From Dryocosmus kuriphilus (Eukaryota > Arthropoda > Insecta > Hymenoptera > Cynipidae), in NCBI GenBank assembly GCA_038277395.1, contig CM076191.1:28282583-28346582 (forward strand): a DNA stretch of 64,000 bases, read 5' to 3'. The notes beneath the pieces were generated by a model, which was not told where the DNA came from, searched no databases, and worked only from the letters and a program-made list of their open reading frames with translations. Positions within the stretch are counted from its first letter, which is position 1. Every line of letters starts with the position of its first letter. Below are positions 1 through 11,463 of this stretch, piece after piece. Made by a program: the position numbers and the translations under genes.

Positions 1-1794
1 TTTTCATTGTAAAATATGTTTCTTGTTCGTTTTAAAAGATCAACATCAATAATTTTACTACTTTTTCAAAAGGGCTTGATATTTAAGGTAAATAAAATGC
101 AGTACATACAAATTTACAAATTTGTATGGTTTTCTGTACGTATAAAAGATTTTAAATCTGAATCGCCTTCAAACTGACAAATTCAATTTTAAATCTTTGA
201 ATATTTATCGACATGAGAACCTTCAAATGCTAGTCAAACACTTAAAATTCCATATCTAATTTGAAATTTAATTGCTCTCCTGATAAAGACCGTATCTCTT
301 ATACAATATTTTCAGTAATGTAATATATAATTTATTTTACTAAAAATAGTTATAAAATGAAGAAATCAGTGGCATGACCCTAAAGTCTTTCAGAAAATAA
401 TTTTCTCTAAAGAAACGAGTAAGTAGAAAAAATAAAGAAAACAAATTACGAGATCCACGAGTGCTCTGAATTTTGACCCTTGAGAAGGCGAGATTAATTG
501 CGGAGATTCTTTAGAAAATGTTGATCGCGTTCAACATTAATATGCAATTATTTTGATCTGCACTTTTTGAATGGATGCGTGTCGTGTTCTCAAGATCAAT
601 GTAAACATAAACATTTAAACAATGTAACATAGGTCGCGATTGTAATGTTATACAGTAAGCAAAATCTTGCGGAAAGATTAATTAAATGGAAGGTAGGGAC
701 TGGGGGCTTTAAATAAAATTTAATGGATTTTGCGTGAGTTGTCTTCATTAAAATTGGAATTAACAACCATTAATACTATTGACAGTCTACTTTTTATTTG
801 CACGAAGAAACCACATCATCTGCAAATGCTGTCTTGCATTGGCGCAACGTTTATTTTTCTAAATAAATTTTATTTTATAGAAGGAATTTTTTTGAAAAGG
901 TAAATTTTTATTAGGGTAAATCTTGTTGCGGTAGTGTCAAATTGTCAATATTGTGATGTTTTTATGAGAAAAGCGAGCGCGAAAGAATTATTTGATATTT
1001 TAATTTACGTTGTATTAAAAATTCAACTTTAAATAAAGTCACAATGAAAGTTCAGAGTTGAACGATTTCAGAATTTCTAGAACTGTTTGAAAGGAAAGTA
1101 CATATACTATGTGCGAAAAGGTTTATATTTATTGAAGTGTAAAAATGGAGATTAATATAAATAAATAAAACATACTTATTCATATTATTATTATAATTAA
1201 AACATGGTCTCAGTCAACATGGCAACTGTTTCTGGTAAACTGGTACTGGTTTGAGTAAAAAAAATGGACGTCATTTGTTTAACTTTATTATTGCATAAAA
1301 ACTTTATTGCACAAAACTTTGCCAGCTTTGCGAATTTTCTTGTTGTGTTTGTTGACAAGGATAGTGCTTTAGTCTTCAGTTCAGGGCTGCGCCGCCACGC
1401 CGACGCCGCCGTCGATTTTTAGTCAGCCGCGCCGTCAAGATATTTCAGCAGCGTGAATATTTCAGGGTCGAAATTGACCACAATAATTACTCAGCATGCG
1501 CGACGTCAATGAGGCTGGACATTCAACGCGCGGCGCAGATGTCACCGTATCTAGCAAGAACACTAGTGTTCTTGGTATCTAGCGCCGCAAAGCACACCAG
1601 TGCTGCCAGGTGGCAAAAACATAAATCTTCAGCTCTTCGAGATTTTTCCTCAGAAAATCTTCAGACCAATTCAAAAACATTCTTCAGATTTTCTCAAACT
1701 TTCTTCAGAATTCAAAAGTCAATTTTAAAATAATTAATAATACTATTATGAATTATTCAAGTTTTAATAGCTTTTTGACTCAATTTTTGAGGAA
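1..1794. other. Non-coding flank, no gene recognised
   Basis: AT-rich sequence with no supported exon. A GC-richer patch at about 1380-1620 contains a perfect 16-bp palindrome (AGAACACTAGTGTTCT) followed by several CTTCAG-like words. A 74-codon ORF at 1509-1733 has no recognisable domain and is probably chance. Confidence 0.5.
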
Positions 1795-2244
1795 GGCTTC
1801 CGTTTCCAGTGCCGATAGAGGATACACGGTGTTCTTCGCGTACGATAATTTTTTGACTGGGGAGAAGTGAAAAGTGGAGTGAGTGCGGTAATGGTATGTT
1901 GAGTAAGGGGGCTGGGATGAAAGTACAAGTTTGAATGAAGGGAGCGGTGGAAAGACTGGATTTAAAGAAAAAATAAAGAAATTGACGAAAGTTGATTTTG
2001 AGGTTAGGTTCGCTTCAGTGAGACGCTGGGTTTTTTTTGGGCAGTAAGTAAGAGTTCGAAAGGTGTGCAGGGAGAATGACTATAATAGTCATACGTTGTA
2101 AAAAACAGGTAAGAGAGTTTTGAGTATAAGATTTCTGGATAAAGAGTTTGAAGTTTTGTAGTGGATAGAAAGTGACAGGTGGTGAAGGGAGGAGACAGGG
2201 AAAGGGGGCTTGAGGCTAACGGTCAGTTAACAGGGTAGAGCAGC

Positions 2245-3552
2245 ATGACGGTTTTACGGAGTCCACAGAGCGATGCTAGAAGAGGGCAGAGTGAAGCAAG
2301 AAGCGAGAGAGAAGGTAGCTTGGTTGACGATGCCAGCGGAGAGGGAAGTAACAAGGAGACGTTTGCTACGCCTGTGGATTACGTAGCAACGGTAAGGGGA
2401 CATAGACGCGGGAGGCCCACTAATTTAGAAAGACTTAGATCGAACTCGGGGTCGAGGGATCTACTGCATAGGTGGCAACAGCCGGCGAGCATGATTAGCA
2501 CCGAGAGTTTGTGTAGTGAAGGGGAGAAAACGGGGGATGATAAAAGGAAAAGAGAGCAAGCGGGCGAAGAAACGGAGAGGGCCAAGAACATTAAAAAGGC
2601 AAAGACAAAAAAAAGAACGCCGAAGAGAGATAGAGATGAAGGGAATATGTTGCAGAAGCTAGAAGCACTTATAAAGGGATTTAGAGAGGAGACTTGCGGA
2701 AGACTGAATGATATGAAGAGGCAAGGGGAGGAGGTAAAGGAAGAGGTAAGAAAGGCGAGACAAAAGTGGGAAGCATGGGATAAATTATGGAAAGGAGAGA
2801 AAGAGAAGGTTTGGAATAAATTGGAAAGCATAGAGAGTAGGCAGAGAGAGAATGAGTAGGATAGGAAAAGGGACATGAAATTGCTAGAAGAGAGAGTGAG
2901 CAAACTAGAACTAAAGAATGAGCCTAAAGTGAGAGAAAAAGGAAGTTTGGAAGAAGCGAGAGAGTGTGAGGGGGTTAAGCATGAGCAGAATGAAAGGTGG
3001 CGATTGAGACTGACTGAGGTTGAAAGAAGAATGGAAGGGGAAGAGACAGCGAAGAGGAAAAAGAATATAATAGTGAAAGGTTTGAAAGTGGGCAGTGAAA
3101 ATAGAGAGGAAGAGTTTGGAAAACTGATGAGAGACATCGGCGCGCAAGTCAGAGTAGAAGGAATAAGAAGACTAGGAGGAAAGAAAGAGGGCAAAAATGT
3201 ATGTTTTTGGTGAACTTAGGGAGTTTAGAGGATAAGTGAGGAGGATAAGTATGAAGCCATGGAGAAAAAAAAATTATTGAAAGGAATAAATGAAAGAATC
3301 GAAGATCTGACGTGGCGGGAAAGGAGAAGAAAGTGGCTAATAGGGCAAAAGGCATGGACTGACAGGAGTAAAGGGAATAGGGTAAGGATTGACAGAGACA
3401 GGATATGGGTAAACGGAGACATATGGATCTGGGACGATGAAGTAGAAAAGCTGAGACAGGGTAAGAAAGAGGTAATGAAAGAAGGGAATAAAAAGGCGAA
3501 TTCAAGTGTCACGGGGGGGGGGGGGGGTAAAATGGCAAAAATAAATGGATGA
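2245..3552 (+). pseudogene. Non-LTR ORF1 (nucleic-acid-binding protein), broken
   Basis: The first of two ORFs of the element. Residues from about 130 onward are charged and helical with heptad character (coiled coil); a middle block around KNIIVKGLKVGS at 3061-3100 resembles the RNA-binding fold of ORF1 proteins; a basic block follows at 3259-3500 (LLKGINERIEDLTWRERRRK). One in-frame TAG at 2857-2859 interrupts the first part; the frame is unchanged on its two sides. A frameshift near 3195-3260 separates the C-terminal block, and a G15 run lies at 3513-3527. Family role: binding the element RNA and acting as a chaperone in the ribonucleoprotein. The function is inferred from position and composition. 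Confidence 0.7.
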
Positions 3553-3586
3553 AAGGAATAAAGGAGAGAAAAGCAAATAGAGCGAC

Positions 3587-4422
3587 GTGAAAGTAGCGTT
3601 CTGGAATGTATCAGGATTAAAAAACAAGGGTAAGGGATTTTGGGGAGAATTGCAGAAGTGGGATGTGATAATGATGAGTGAGACGTGGGTGAATGAGAAG
3701 GAGTGGAAAGGTCTGAAAAAAATATTACCGAAAGCATATGAGTGGAAGATGCAAGCAGCGAGAAAGGAGCACGTAAGAAAGGAACTGACGGTACAGGATG
3801 AGAAGGGAGAGTATATAGATGAAACGGATGGAACAATGATTAGAAGAGTAAAATTAGGAAAAGTTATTGTGGAAGGACAAGAGGAAGGATGGAAAACAAT
3901 TACGAAATGGACAGAGGAAAAAGAAGAGAGGCTGGTCCACAGGGAAGAGGAAAAAGAATATAATAGTGAAAGGTTTGAAAGTGGGCAGTGAAAAGAGAGA
4001 GGAAGAGTTTGGAAAACTGATGAGAGACATCGGCGCGCAAGTCAGGAGGGGATTTGAATGCATGGACAGGGGAACAAGGGGGAGAGATATGGAATAGAGA
4101 AAAGGAGGTGTTCATAAGAAACTCGAAACAAAAGAAAACGGACCGGTAGAGAAGAAGGCTACTGGATTTGCTGGGAGAGGCGGGATGGTTCATTTGTAAT
4201 GGCAATACAAAGGGGGATGGAGAAGGAGAATATACGTACGCGGCTATAGGGGATACCGTAATAGATTACGTTCTGACAGAAGAAAGAATAAGAAAGCTGA
4301 TGGTAAGAATGGAAGTGGGTAACGTGATAGGCTCAGAACACTTTCCGGTGATCGCGACAATGAGATGTGGTGGCCAAAAGTGCAATAGGGGGAAGAGGAA
4401 AAGAAAGAGAAAGAAAAATTGA
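3587..4422 (+). pseudogene. Non-LTR ORF2 endonuclease domain, broken
   Basis: Begins with MKVAFWNVSGLKNKG, the typical start of an APE-like endonuclease (the WN is the conserved N-terminal Asn motif), followed by WDVIMMSETW, the conserved Glu motif. The C-terminal part reappears in another frame at 4168-4422 with NGNTKGDGEGEYTY, DYVLTEE and SEHFPV, matching the conserved D-x-V and S(D/E)H motifs. The middle is damaged: a 102-bp copy of ORF1 sequence sits at 3944-4045 and shifts the frame. The domain would nick target DNA for target-primed reverse transcription; this copy cannot. Confidence 0.8.
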
Positions 4423-4493
4423 AAATGGGCAGTTGGGGGGAGGAAAACTTGAGAGAATTTAGATAAAAAATCGAAAACGAGGAGATAGGAGGT

Positions 4494-5895
4494 TTGGAAG
4501 AGGAAGGAGTACACACGCTGCTAGGAAAACTCAAAAGAGTGATTGATAAGGTAAGGGAAGAGGTGAGACCGAGAGAAATAGAAGAGGGGCTTAGGAGAGG
4601 TTGGTGGGATGATGAATGCACGAAAAGTAAAGATAGGATGAAGGAGAGTATAAGAAAATGGAGAAAAGAGGAAATGGAAAAAGGAGAACTCAACAGGAGA
4701 AAGAGGGAGCACGAAAGAATGATATAGGAGAAAAGACAGAAGGAGAAAGAAAGGTACATGGAAGAGGTAGAAAGAGCAGTAAAAGAAGGGAGGGAATGGG
4801 AAGTGATAAATAGGGAAAGAGAAAGAAGGAAGGGTATAAACGAAGAAATAGGAATGAAAGAATGGACGAAGCACTTCAAGGAGCTGTTTGGAGGCGTGGA
4901 AAAATGAAGCACTAAAATATGGTGGCATAGGGGTGAGAGAAGAAATGTGGAGGATATGTAATAAGGTATGGAAAGGAGAAGGATGGCCGGAGAAATGAAA
5001 GACTGGCCTGGCAGTACCGTTGATTAAGAAAGGGGAGAGGAAAAGGGTAGATGAATATAGAGGTATTACACTCATGTCGGTGGGGTATAAAATTTATGCG
5101 GAAATGCTTAGAAGGAGATTGGAAAGACAGGTGGAAGGAAAGGGAAGTATACCACATAATCAAACGGGGTTCCGAAAAGGGATGGGAACCACAGATAACG
5201 TCTCCATGCTCAACTACATACTCAATAAGAACCTAGGGCGGAAGAAAGGAAAACTAGTCGCATTGTTTGTGGACTTTAAGGCAGCATTTGAATCAGTTAA
5301 CAGGAGGGTCTTATGGTCAGCCATGAAAGAGAGAGGAGTAGAAGAAGGTTTAATAGAGAGGATAAAAGAAATATTTTTGGATACTAAGATAAGAGTGAAG
5401 ATAGGAGATAAGAAAGGTAAGGAATTCTGGACTGGAAGGGGGCTCAAGCAAGGGTGTCCGTTGAGCCCACTTCTGTTTAGTATCCTTCTGGCAGATTTAG
5501 AGAAGAAGTTGGAGAGAAGGGAAAAGGGGGCAGTATTAGGAACAGGCAAAATGTATTCACTAGCTTATGCAGATGATGTAGTGCTAGTAGCGGATGATGA
5601 AAGAGGTATGAATTTGTTGATGAAAGTGTTCGCAGAATATGTGAGAGAAAAGTGCTTAACAGTGAATGTGAACAAGACCAAGATGATGTGTTTCAGAAAT
5701 AGAAGGAGCAGTTTAGTGTACGAATGGAAGATAAATAGCGTAGTGGTGGAGTTGGTGGATGAATTTTGCTACCTAGGATATTGGTTCGAAACGAGAGGAG
5801 GAAGCGAGCTGCAGGTGAGAAAGAGATTAGAATGTGCGAGCAAAGTAATGGGGCAAGTATGGGGTATAGGAAAAAGAAGATTTAAGGATGACTAG
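4494..5895 (+). pseudogene. Non-LTR ORF2 linker and reverse transcriptase
   Basis: The linker (4494-4900) is Lys/Glu-rich with stops. The reverse transcriptase is best preserved at 5020-5895, a 291-codon open frame with the expected motif order: DEYRGITLMSVGYKIYAEML, FRKGMGTTDNV, ALFVDFKAAFESVNR (first catalytic Asp), GRGLKQGCPLSPLLFSILL, then SLAYADDVVLVA (the catalytic YADD). These are the fingers and palm motifs of LINE reverse transcriptases. The upstream frame is interrupted, so no full ORF2 survives, but this block retains its catalytic residues. Confidence 0.9.
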
Positions 5896-5982
5896 AAGAT
5901 GAGAATGCGGATGTTTCATGTGTTAGTATGGTCAGTGTTAAGCTGTGGAGTGTAAAGTTGGGGATGGAAAGAACATAAAAGA

Positions 5983-6682
5983 GTGGAAAGTTTGCATGAG
6001 AGATTTCTGAGATGGGTGATGGGAGTGAGCTGGAGCTGCCCAGGGTATATGCTAAGGAAAGAAATAGGACGAGAAAAAATGGTGGTCAGGCAAGTGAAAA
6101 GAGCGTGGAAGTTCGAAGAGAAACTAAGAATGGGAGAGGGAAGCAAAATTGCACAAGTGTTTGCCCTTGAGGTTATGGATAAAGAGAAGAGGGGTAACGT
6201 GGGGTATTTGAAATGGGAGGATGAGAGATATGAAAGGAGGTGGGAATGTGGTATGCATGTGAGGGATAGAGAGCGGGAGGAAATAGAGTAAGAGATGAAG
6301 GCAAGACAAGGGGAGGAAAGATGGGGAAAAATCGCAGATTCGAGATACAGCAGCTGGTTTAGAATGGTTAAGGGGCAGGGGGAACCAGAGTACCTGAAAA
6401 AAAATTAAAAAGGAGAACAAATGGAATAGAGTAGTGAGATTCAGAATGGGAGAGGGTTTTAGAGCATGCAGGTATTGGATATATGCAGAAGAGAATGTAT
6501 GTAGAGTATGTAGGTATGAGAAGGAAACATGGTTGCATGTGCTAGAGAGGTGTACAAGTGACGAAGAGGGAGGGGAGAGTACAGAAGAGAGAATAAAATG
6601 GATTCTGAATGAAAATGGTCAGAGGGATGCATGGATGAAGGAGCTGGAATATTTGAGAGAGAGAGCTGGGTGCACAGGGTAG
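5983..6682 (+). pseudogene. Non-LTR ORF2 C-terminal region with Cys-rich knuckle
   Basis: Two open pieces downstream of the reverse transcriptase. The first (5983-6291) contains HERFLRWVMGVSWSCPGYML, a familiar post-RT block. The second (6434-6682) contains CRVCRYEKETWLHVLERC, a C-x2-C...H...C knuckle found near the end of many such polyproteins. They are separated by a stop and a frame change near 6291-6434. Confidence 0.7.
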
Positions 6683-6785
6683 GAAAAAAAATCTGTCGCC
6701 GAAAAAGGAATATTTCCAAAATAGTGTTGCGGACTAGATTCATGTCATGAAATTAAGAATGGTAAGAGGAAACGGAAGCCCAGGG

Positions 6786-7190
6786 CAAAGTCGCAAGCGT
6801 TCAGAAATAAGAGGAATATTCGGTTATTGCCCGTCCGAGCCGGGACGTTAAAAGCAAGCATTCAGTAAGACAAGTAGGTAGAAGTCAAAAGAGAATTCCG
6901 TATCCTTCCGAATCTCAAAACGGAAGGGAACGAATTTTTCTGAAAAGATTTCGACTCAACTCTGTGGAGAACAGATTAAAAATCTATCCTCCCTCGAAGT
7001 GAGTCTACGGATAAACTTTTACTTCATGAGTGTGTGCGCGTCGTGACGACCGCACATAAAAATAAAAAGAAGGAGACAGCTAGTCTGTCTCCATATTTTC
7101 TGACGGCCTCCGCTGTCGGTAGATGAATTCTTTTAAGATGACATGATCTTGACACCCCTTCTTTTAATAAGATTTATGTTGATTAATTGA
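6786..7190. other. Possible 3' flank of the LINE, no gene
   Basis: Mixed-composition sequence after the Cys-rich knuckle; it may be 3' untranslated region of the element or flanking DNA. No coding signal is seen. A short A-rich stretch lies near 7055-7070. Confidence 0.4.
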
Positions 7191-7560
7191 TTATCTAACC
7201 GTACGTAACATTGGCCAGTCAGGTCGGTCCTGGGGAATGGGAAGTGTAGGAGGACCTACTCCTTGCGATTCCCTCGACCCGCTGCCTACCATAGGGGCGC
7301 CTATCGGTAGGTAGAAGGCATGAGTTTCACCGGGTGAAAGTCCACCGATCCACTCGATGATTCGCACCCGACTGTCGATGTCGACTTCTCGTCGTGCGTC
7401 TGGTATTAAGGACTCCGTCAGTGCTGTTGGCACGGGGGGGGGGGGGGGGGGCGTCCCCTGAACCGGCGTGTGCGGTGACACACTGGCTGCGCATGAAGTA
7501 TGTTTTGTGCGAGTGTAACCACTCGTCACAACTTTTCACCAATTTTGTGCTAATGTAAGT
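7191..7560. other. GC-rich segment with G18 run
   Basis: A GC-rich block that is open on the minus strand for 112 codons (7191-7529), giving a Pro-rich segment translated from the G18 homopolymer at 7434-7451. No domain is recognised. It may be a fragment of an old repeat. Confidence 0.4.
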
Positions 7561-7802
7561 AAGTTTGGATTTTGTTCTTTTGGATTAATAGATCCTTCAG
7601 TTAATTAAAAGATCGTTTTCTTTTCATGTTTTATTTGAGGTTTTAAATTTGAAGAGTTTGTGATGCATTCGCTTTATTATATTAACTGTGGACTCTAGTT
7701 TCTTTTTCACCAAAAATAGAACGCAGTGTTTTCTAGCTTGTTGTCTTTATTATTAATTCCTTAATTCTTCTACATTTATTTTAGTTTTTCTGACATTTTT
7801 CA

Positions 7803-8160
7803 CATAGCGTTGAATTATGGTCACCAGTAGATAGCAAACACGTCTCTCATAGAATGCCGTGTATCGGCCGAAGGCGTGTATAATGCTAGTGTTTTGAACT
7901 ACAACAAAACACGTATTATACTATGCTGAAGCCGATACACGGCATGCCGTAAGCATCTTACTGGATGAGACCTTCTATGAATAAAACAGAGACGCCACCG
8001 TCGTGGCTACGTGACCATGAAAGAGAGACAGTCAAGGAGAGAGACAGAAGAGATAGGTTAGGGCGAGTACACAACAGCTTCTCTCATAGGATGCCATGTA
8101 TCTGCTTCAGCATAGTATGTGTTTTGTTGTAGTTCAAAACACTAGCATTTCAGTGACGTC
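7803..8160 (-). mobile_element. Solo terminal segment of a DIRS-type element
   Basis: This segment is the reverse complement of the ITR plus internal complementary region at the 3' end of the DIRS element (about 12433-12795). Shared words in the same order include the CACATAGCGTTGA start, GTCTCTCATAG, GCCGTGTATCGGCCGAA, a gene-free middle, then CTTCTCTCATAGG and a terminal block around TTCAAAACACTAGCA. Inside, the blocks at 7840-7945 and 8080-8150 are complementary to each other. Divergence from the main copy is clear, so it is a different, older insertion reduced to one end. Confidence 0.7.
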
Positions 8161-8869
8161 AGCTTGCCCTGCACGGACTGGACGGAAACACGTCCAGCGC
8201 ATGGCTTCACCTTATCTTCATTTACACGATTTACACCATGGTATTCAAGTATTCAACATAACCTTTATTCTTGCGATTATTTCACGCGAGACATGCGAAA
8301 AAACGGTGTTTTGCAGTGTTTTGAAATTATAAAATAATATGAATAGGGGCGGTAGACCAAATGCTCGTTATTGAGAAACTGGACTTTCAGCAGTACTTAT
8401 GAAGCAAAAATATTATGAAGGTAGATACGGGACCGATTTAGTTACCCGCCATAAATATAGACGGCGCGTCCGGCGAAAAAAGTCAGTTCCCTCCTTGCTC
8501 TTCTTTCCACCGAACAAGCCTTTCGAAATAGTTTGCCAACAGCCGGTTGAAGGCGCTGTCAGTAACTACCGCCGTGCCCTTCGAACCTCATAATGCACCG
8601 TAACGAAACTGAAATATCCCAAATCCAATATTTCGTTCACTTTATTCAATTTTTCAACTACAAATTTTTTAATCGAAATTGAGCCAATCAAAATATATTC
8701 AATAATCTATTTAATTTATTTCTAATTCATTTCAATTAATTCTTTATAAATATATATTCTTCATTCTTGAAACAACTTTCTATTAGGAAACCCAGCTTTT
8801 CGTATGCGCAGTTTAAAAGTTTCTTTTTCTTAAAAGGAATAATAAATAATAATTACTTTTCTATAAAAT
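8161..8869. other. Non-coding flank
   Basis: Contains a short ORF at 8399-8593 (basic, 64 codons) without a recognisable domain, then AT-rich sequence. Nothing else supported. Confidence 0.4.
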
Positions 8870-9068
8870 AAAAATTTTGGAAAGCAGGTAATTGTTCGTT
8901 TTGTCTAATTTTCGAATTACAAATGTTCAAAAATTTTTTTCTTGGTAATGCAAAAAATAAATTGAATTTGAGTCTGAAGGCAAAGTCGATGAGCTATAAT
9001 TACTTGGAAATAATTTTTTTGACCAGAAATCTAAAATCCTTATAAATACGAAATATTCACTTAAAATT
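8870..9068. repeat. Dispersed repeat, copy A
   Basis: About 200 bp that recurs in the same orientation at about 18640-18910. Shared words include AAAGCAGGTAATTGT, CTTGGTAATGCAA, GAGTCTGAA and GCAAAGTCGATGAG, ending ATAAATACGAAATATT. Identity is moderate, with small indels. Confidence 0.75.
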
Positions 9069-10394
9069 ATTAAATTTTAAAGGTTACCCTACCGAAACAA
9101 AATGTCAGGAAAAAATTTCAGAGCAAATTCGGTCACTTTTAGGACATTATTTGAAAGATTGCGTGTCTAGAATATGTTACATGAAATTAACAAATAAAAC
9201 ATACTAAATCACTTGCACATCCTGATATGTTATTTAAATTTCGCTCTATATACAATCTAAAAAATACTGTTTAAGGATTTCCTTCTGTTTGTAGTTAAAG
9301 CGTTGTACAATATTGTTATAAGTCGGACTGTATTTTTCGTGCCTTGCCAAGGACTTCTTCAGTAGATTGGAAATATTATTTCCAATTTGGTAGCTTTGAA
9401 CGTTGAGTTCTTTATCCTACATGTTTTTCATCTTGGTACGACTTTCTGCAATTTGAGAACTTTGTTTGAAACAACTCGATCCTTCTTCGGCAACAGGTAA
9501 AATTAATGAACATAAAATATAGGAAAGTAATAATCATGCATAAAAATAGTGCAACAAAAATAATATAAATAAAATATAATCTTGAAAGCTTATGTTGTCC
9601 GCTTAGAGTTCCGTTAATAAAATCAAAAACATTGCATCGGGAACGCTGCTGTTCTCTTTCGTATTGGTTTTTCCTTTGCTTTTCCATTTTCAATTTCTGC
9701 TTCCGAATTTTACGTTCAGCGGAAAATAGATTTTTATTCCCGCCGGCATTTTCACGAAGCTCCATACAATGGCCTAAAAAAAATATAAAATAGAAATGAT
9801 AAAGCATAACACGAGAAATCGTTAAAAACGGACAGAAACATTATTTTTTGGCTAACCTAAAGATTTTCCAGGATTTCCACGTGCCAATTTGGGCCATAAT
9901 CTTGCTTCCTGTTCCTCGTGTAGGCTGTTCCCAATTTCCAAGTGGTTGACTAGAATCAATTGTCAAAAGAGCGTTTTGAATTAATTTTTCTTTGTCAATT
10001 TCTGTGCTTGGTAAATCTATTTCATCTTCATTACCCAATGAATCGGACAATTGGAGATCAGAATCATCTAGCAAAAACGTTATTATTATAAAATATTAAG
10101 CTGAAGAGAAGAAATAATTAAGAGAATTATTTATAATATATATTTACCAAGAGGGAGCAGATCTTGAATCATGACTACGAAAATCGTGCCACTTTATTCG
10201 AACTTGAGTTTGTAAGGCTCTTCTTCCTTCTCTGGCACTTTAAAAGCAACACATCTGTGCCATAATTGGTTCTTCTGCTTCGCTAAGACTCGGCTTCCCA
10301 TTTTGATATTCAAGAAATCTGGTTTTCTGGAGTGTTGAAATCAACTTTAATACATTCACCTTACCTAGAAGTATAATAAATAATTTCAACTTAC

Positions 10395-10842
10395 CAGTGC
10401 CGTCTTTCCGCATAGGCCCAAGAAGCCCTGGCCTTCCGAGGGCCCCCAGCTAAGCAATAAATTAATATTTGGAAAAAATACATGATATTTAAAAAAAAAA
10501 TTTTTGAAAAGTTTCGGAAAAACCAATTTAAATTTCACGAAAAATAATTTCGTTTAAAGAAAAATACAGTCATATTTGATGAAAAAACAATTTATTATTA
10601 GATTAAAAATTTTGTTCTTGATTTTTTATGAGCAAAATCTTCAATATCATCGTCGAAATTAAGTACATCCAAGACGTCTGACTCTATATACATAATTTGC
10701 TAACCGATTCAAACGGTTATCTGACTGAGTAATGAGTTTTAAACAGAAATGTGCATGTTTCGATTCGACGGGATTCACGCCGCCTTAAGAGGGTCCCGCG
10801 CCCAGCGGGCCTAAGGCTCGCCGGTCATTAAAGACGGCACTG
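10395..10842. mobile_element. hAT-type MITE with 8-bp target duplication
   Basis: 448 bp bounded by perfect 13-bp terminal inverted repeats (CAGTGCCGTCTTT) and by an exact 8-bp duplication CAACTTAC at 10387-10394 and 10843-10850. CAGTG ends plus 8-bp duplications are typical of hAT elements. There is no transposase. On the minus strand the duplicated target (GTAAGTTG) includes the splice donor after the CCCH exon of the ZGPAT-like gene, so the donor has been duplicated. Confidence 0.9.
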
Positions 10843-10980
10843 CAACTTACCTTTATTCTTGTAAAGAAGACACATAAGAACTATTTCTCCGTGGTGGTAA
10901 TGACACTGTTCCTCCGCAAACTTACATTCTCGGTCCAGAAAATAGGGACACAGTACCATTTCCTTGTGTGTGGGATTTAT

Positions 10981-11463
10981 TTAAGGCTGCTGGCCGAGGT
11001 GTCAAAAAACTGTGCTGTCGCCTTAATTCCTATTCAATTCCATCTGTTTTTGTATATACGACTTATGTATTTTAAAGAGACACTTTGCAAAAAAATTTCC
11101 TCAACCCGGAAGGGGTTCACGGTTGTATGAGGTGCGCTTAGTATACAGTTTTCCGAAAAAAGTGAAAATATCTGTGCTAAAATACGATAATGGAAAACCA
11201 TTGGAACTCTTTCTCTACTTCCCCTCATTTCAACACTTTTCCATTATCGTATTTTAGCACAGATATTTTTACTTTTTTCGGGAAACTGTATACTAAGCGC
11301 ACCTCATACAACCGTGAACCCCTTCCGGGTTGAGGAAATTTTTTTGCAAAGTGTCTCTTTAAAATACATAAGTCGTATATACGAAAACAGATGGAATTGA
11401 ATAGGAATTAAGGCGACAACACATTTCTAACCTATTTTTCGACACCTCGGCCAACAGCCTTAA
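10981..11463. repeat. Near-perfect palindromic (foldback) element
   Basis: Two arms, 10981-11197 and 11237-11463, are nearly identical reverse complements around a roughly 40-bp centre. Outer ends read TTAAGGCTG(C/T)TGGCCGAGG. The right arm carries about 12 extra bases near its outer end. It contains no own coding sequence. It splits the exon of the ZGPAT-like gene just upstream of the CCCH finger (codons lie on both sides). The 79-codon ORF on one arm is a shadow. Confidence 0.9.

Larger units (their letters stand above)
1795..6785 (+). mobile_element. Degenerate APE-type non-LTR retrotransposon
   Basis: A LINE-like element of about 5 kb in the usual order: 5' untranslated region, ORF1 with a coiled coil, then ORF2 with apurinic-type endonuclease, reverse transcriptase and a Cys-rich tail. 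The plus strand is strongly purine-rich (AGA/GAA-rich) throughout, unlike its surroundings. Boundaries are approximate: a 13-bp word (GGCTTCCGTTTCC) at 1795-1807 returns as its reverse complement at 6768-6780, just after the last coding piece. Many stops and frameshifts show that the copy is inactive. The style matches elements common in Hymenoptera; I cannot fix the clade (R1, LOA and I-like are candidates) without a tree. Confidence 0.85.

Noticed and set aside
2379..5163. Long minus-strand ORFs rich in Ser, Leu and Phe across the LINE
   Set aside because: They are mirror images of the purine-rich plus strand of the retrotransposon; the plus strand carries the known motifs.
7191..7529. Pro-rich minus ORF
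   Set aside because: Its Pro run comes from a G18 homopolymer and the rest matches no family I know.
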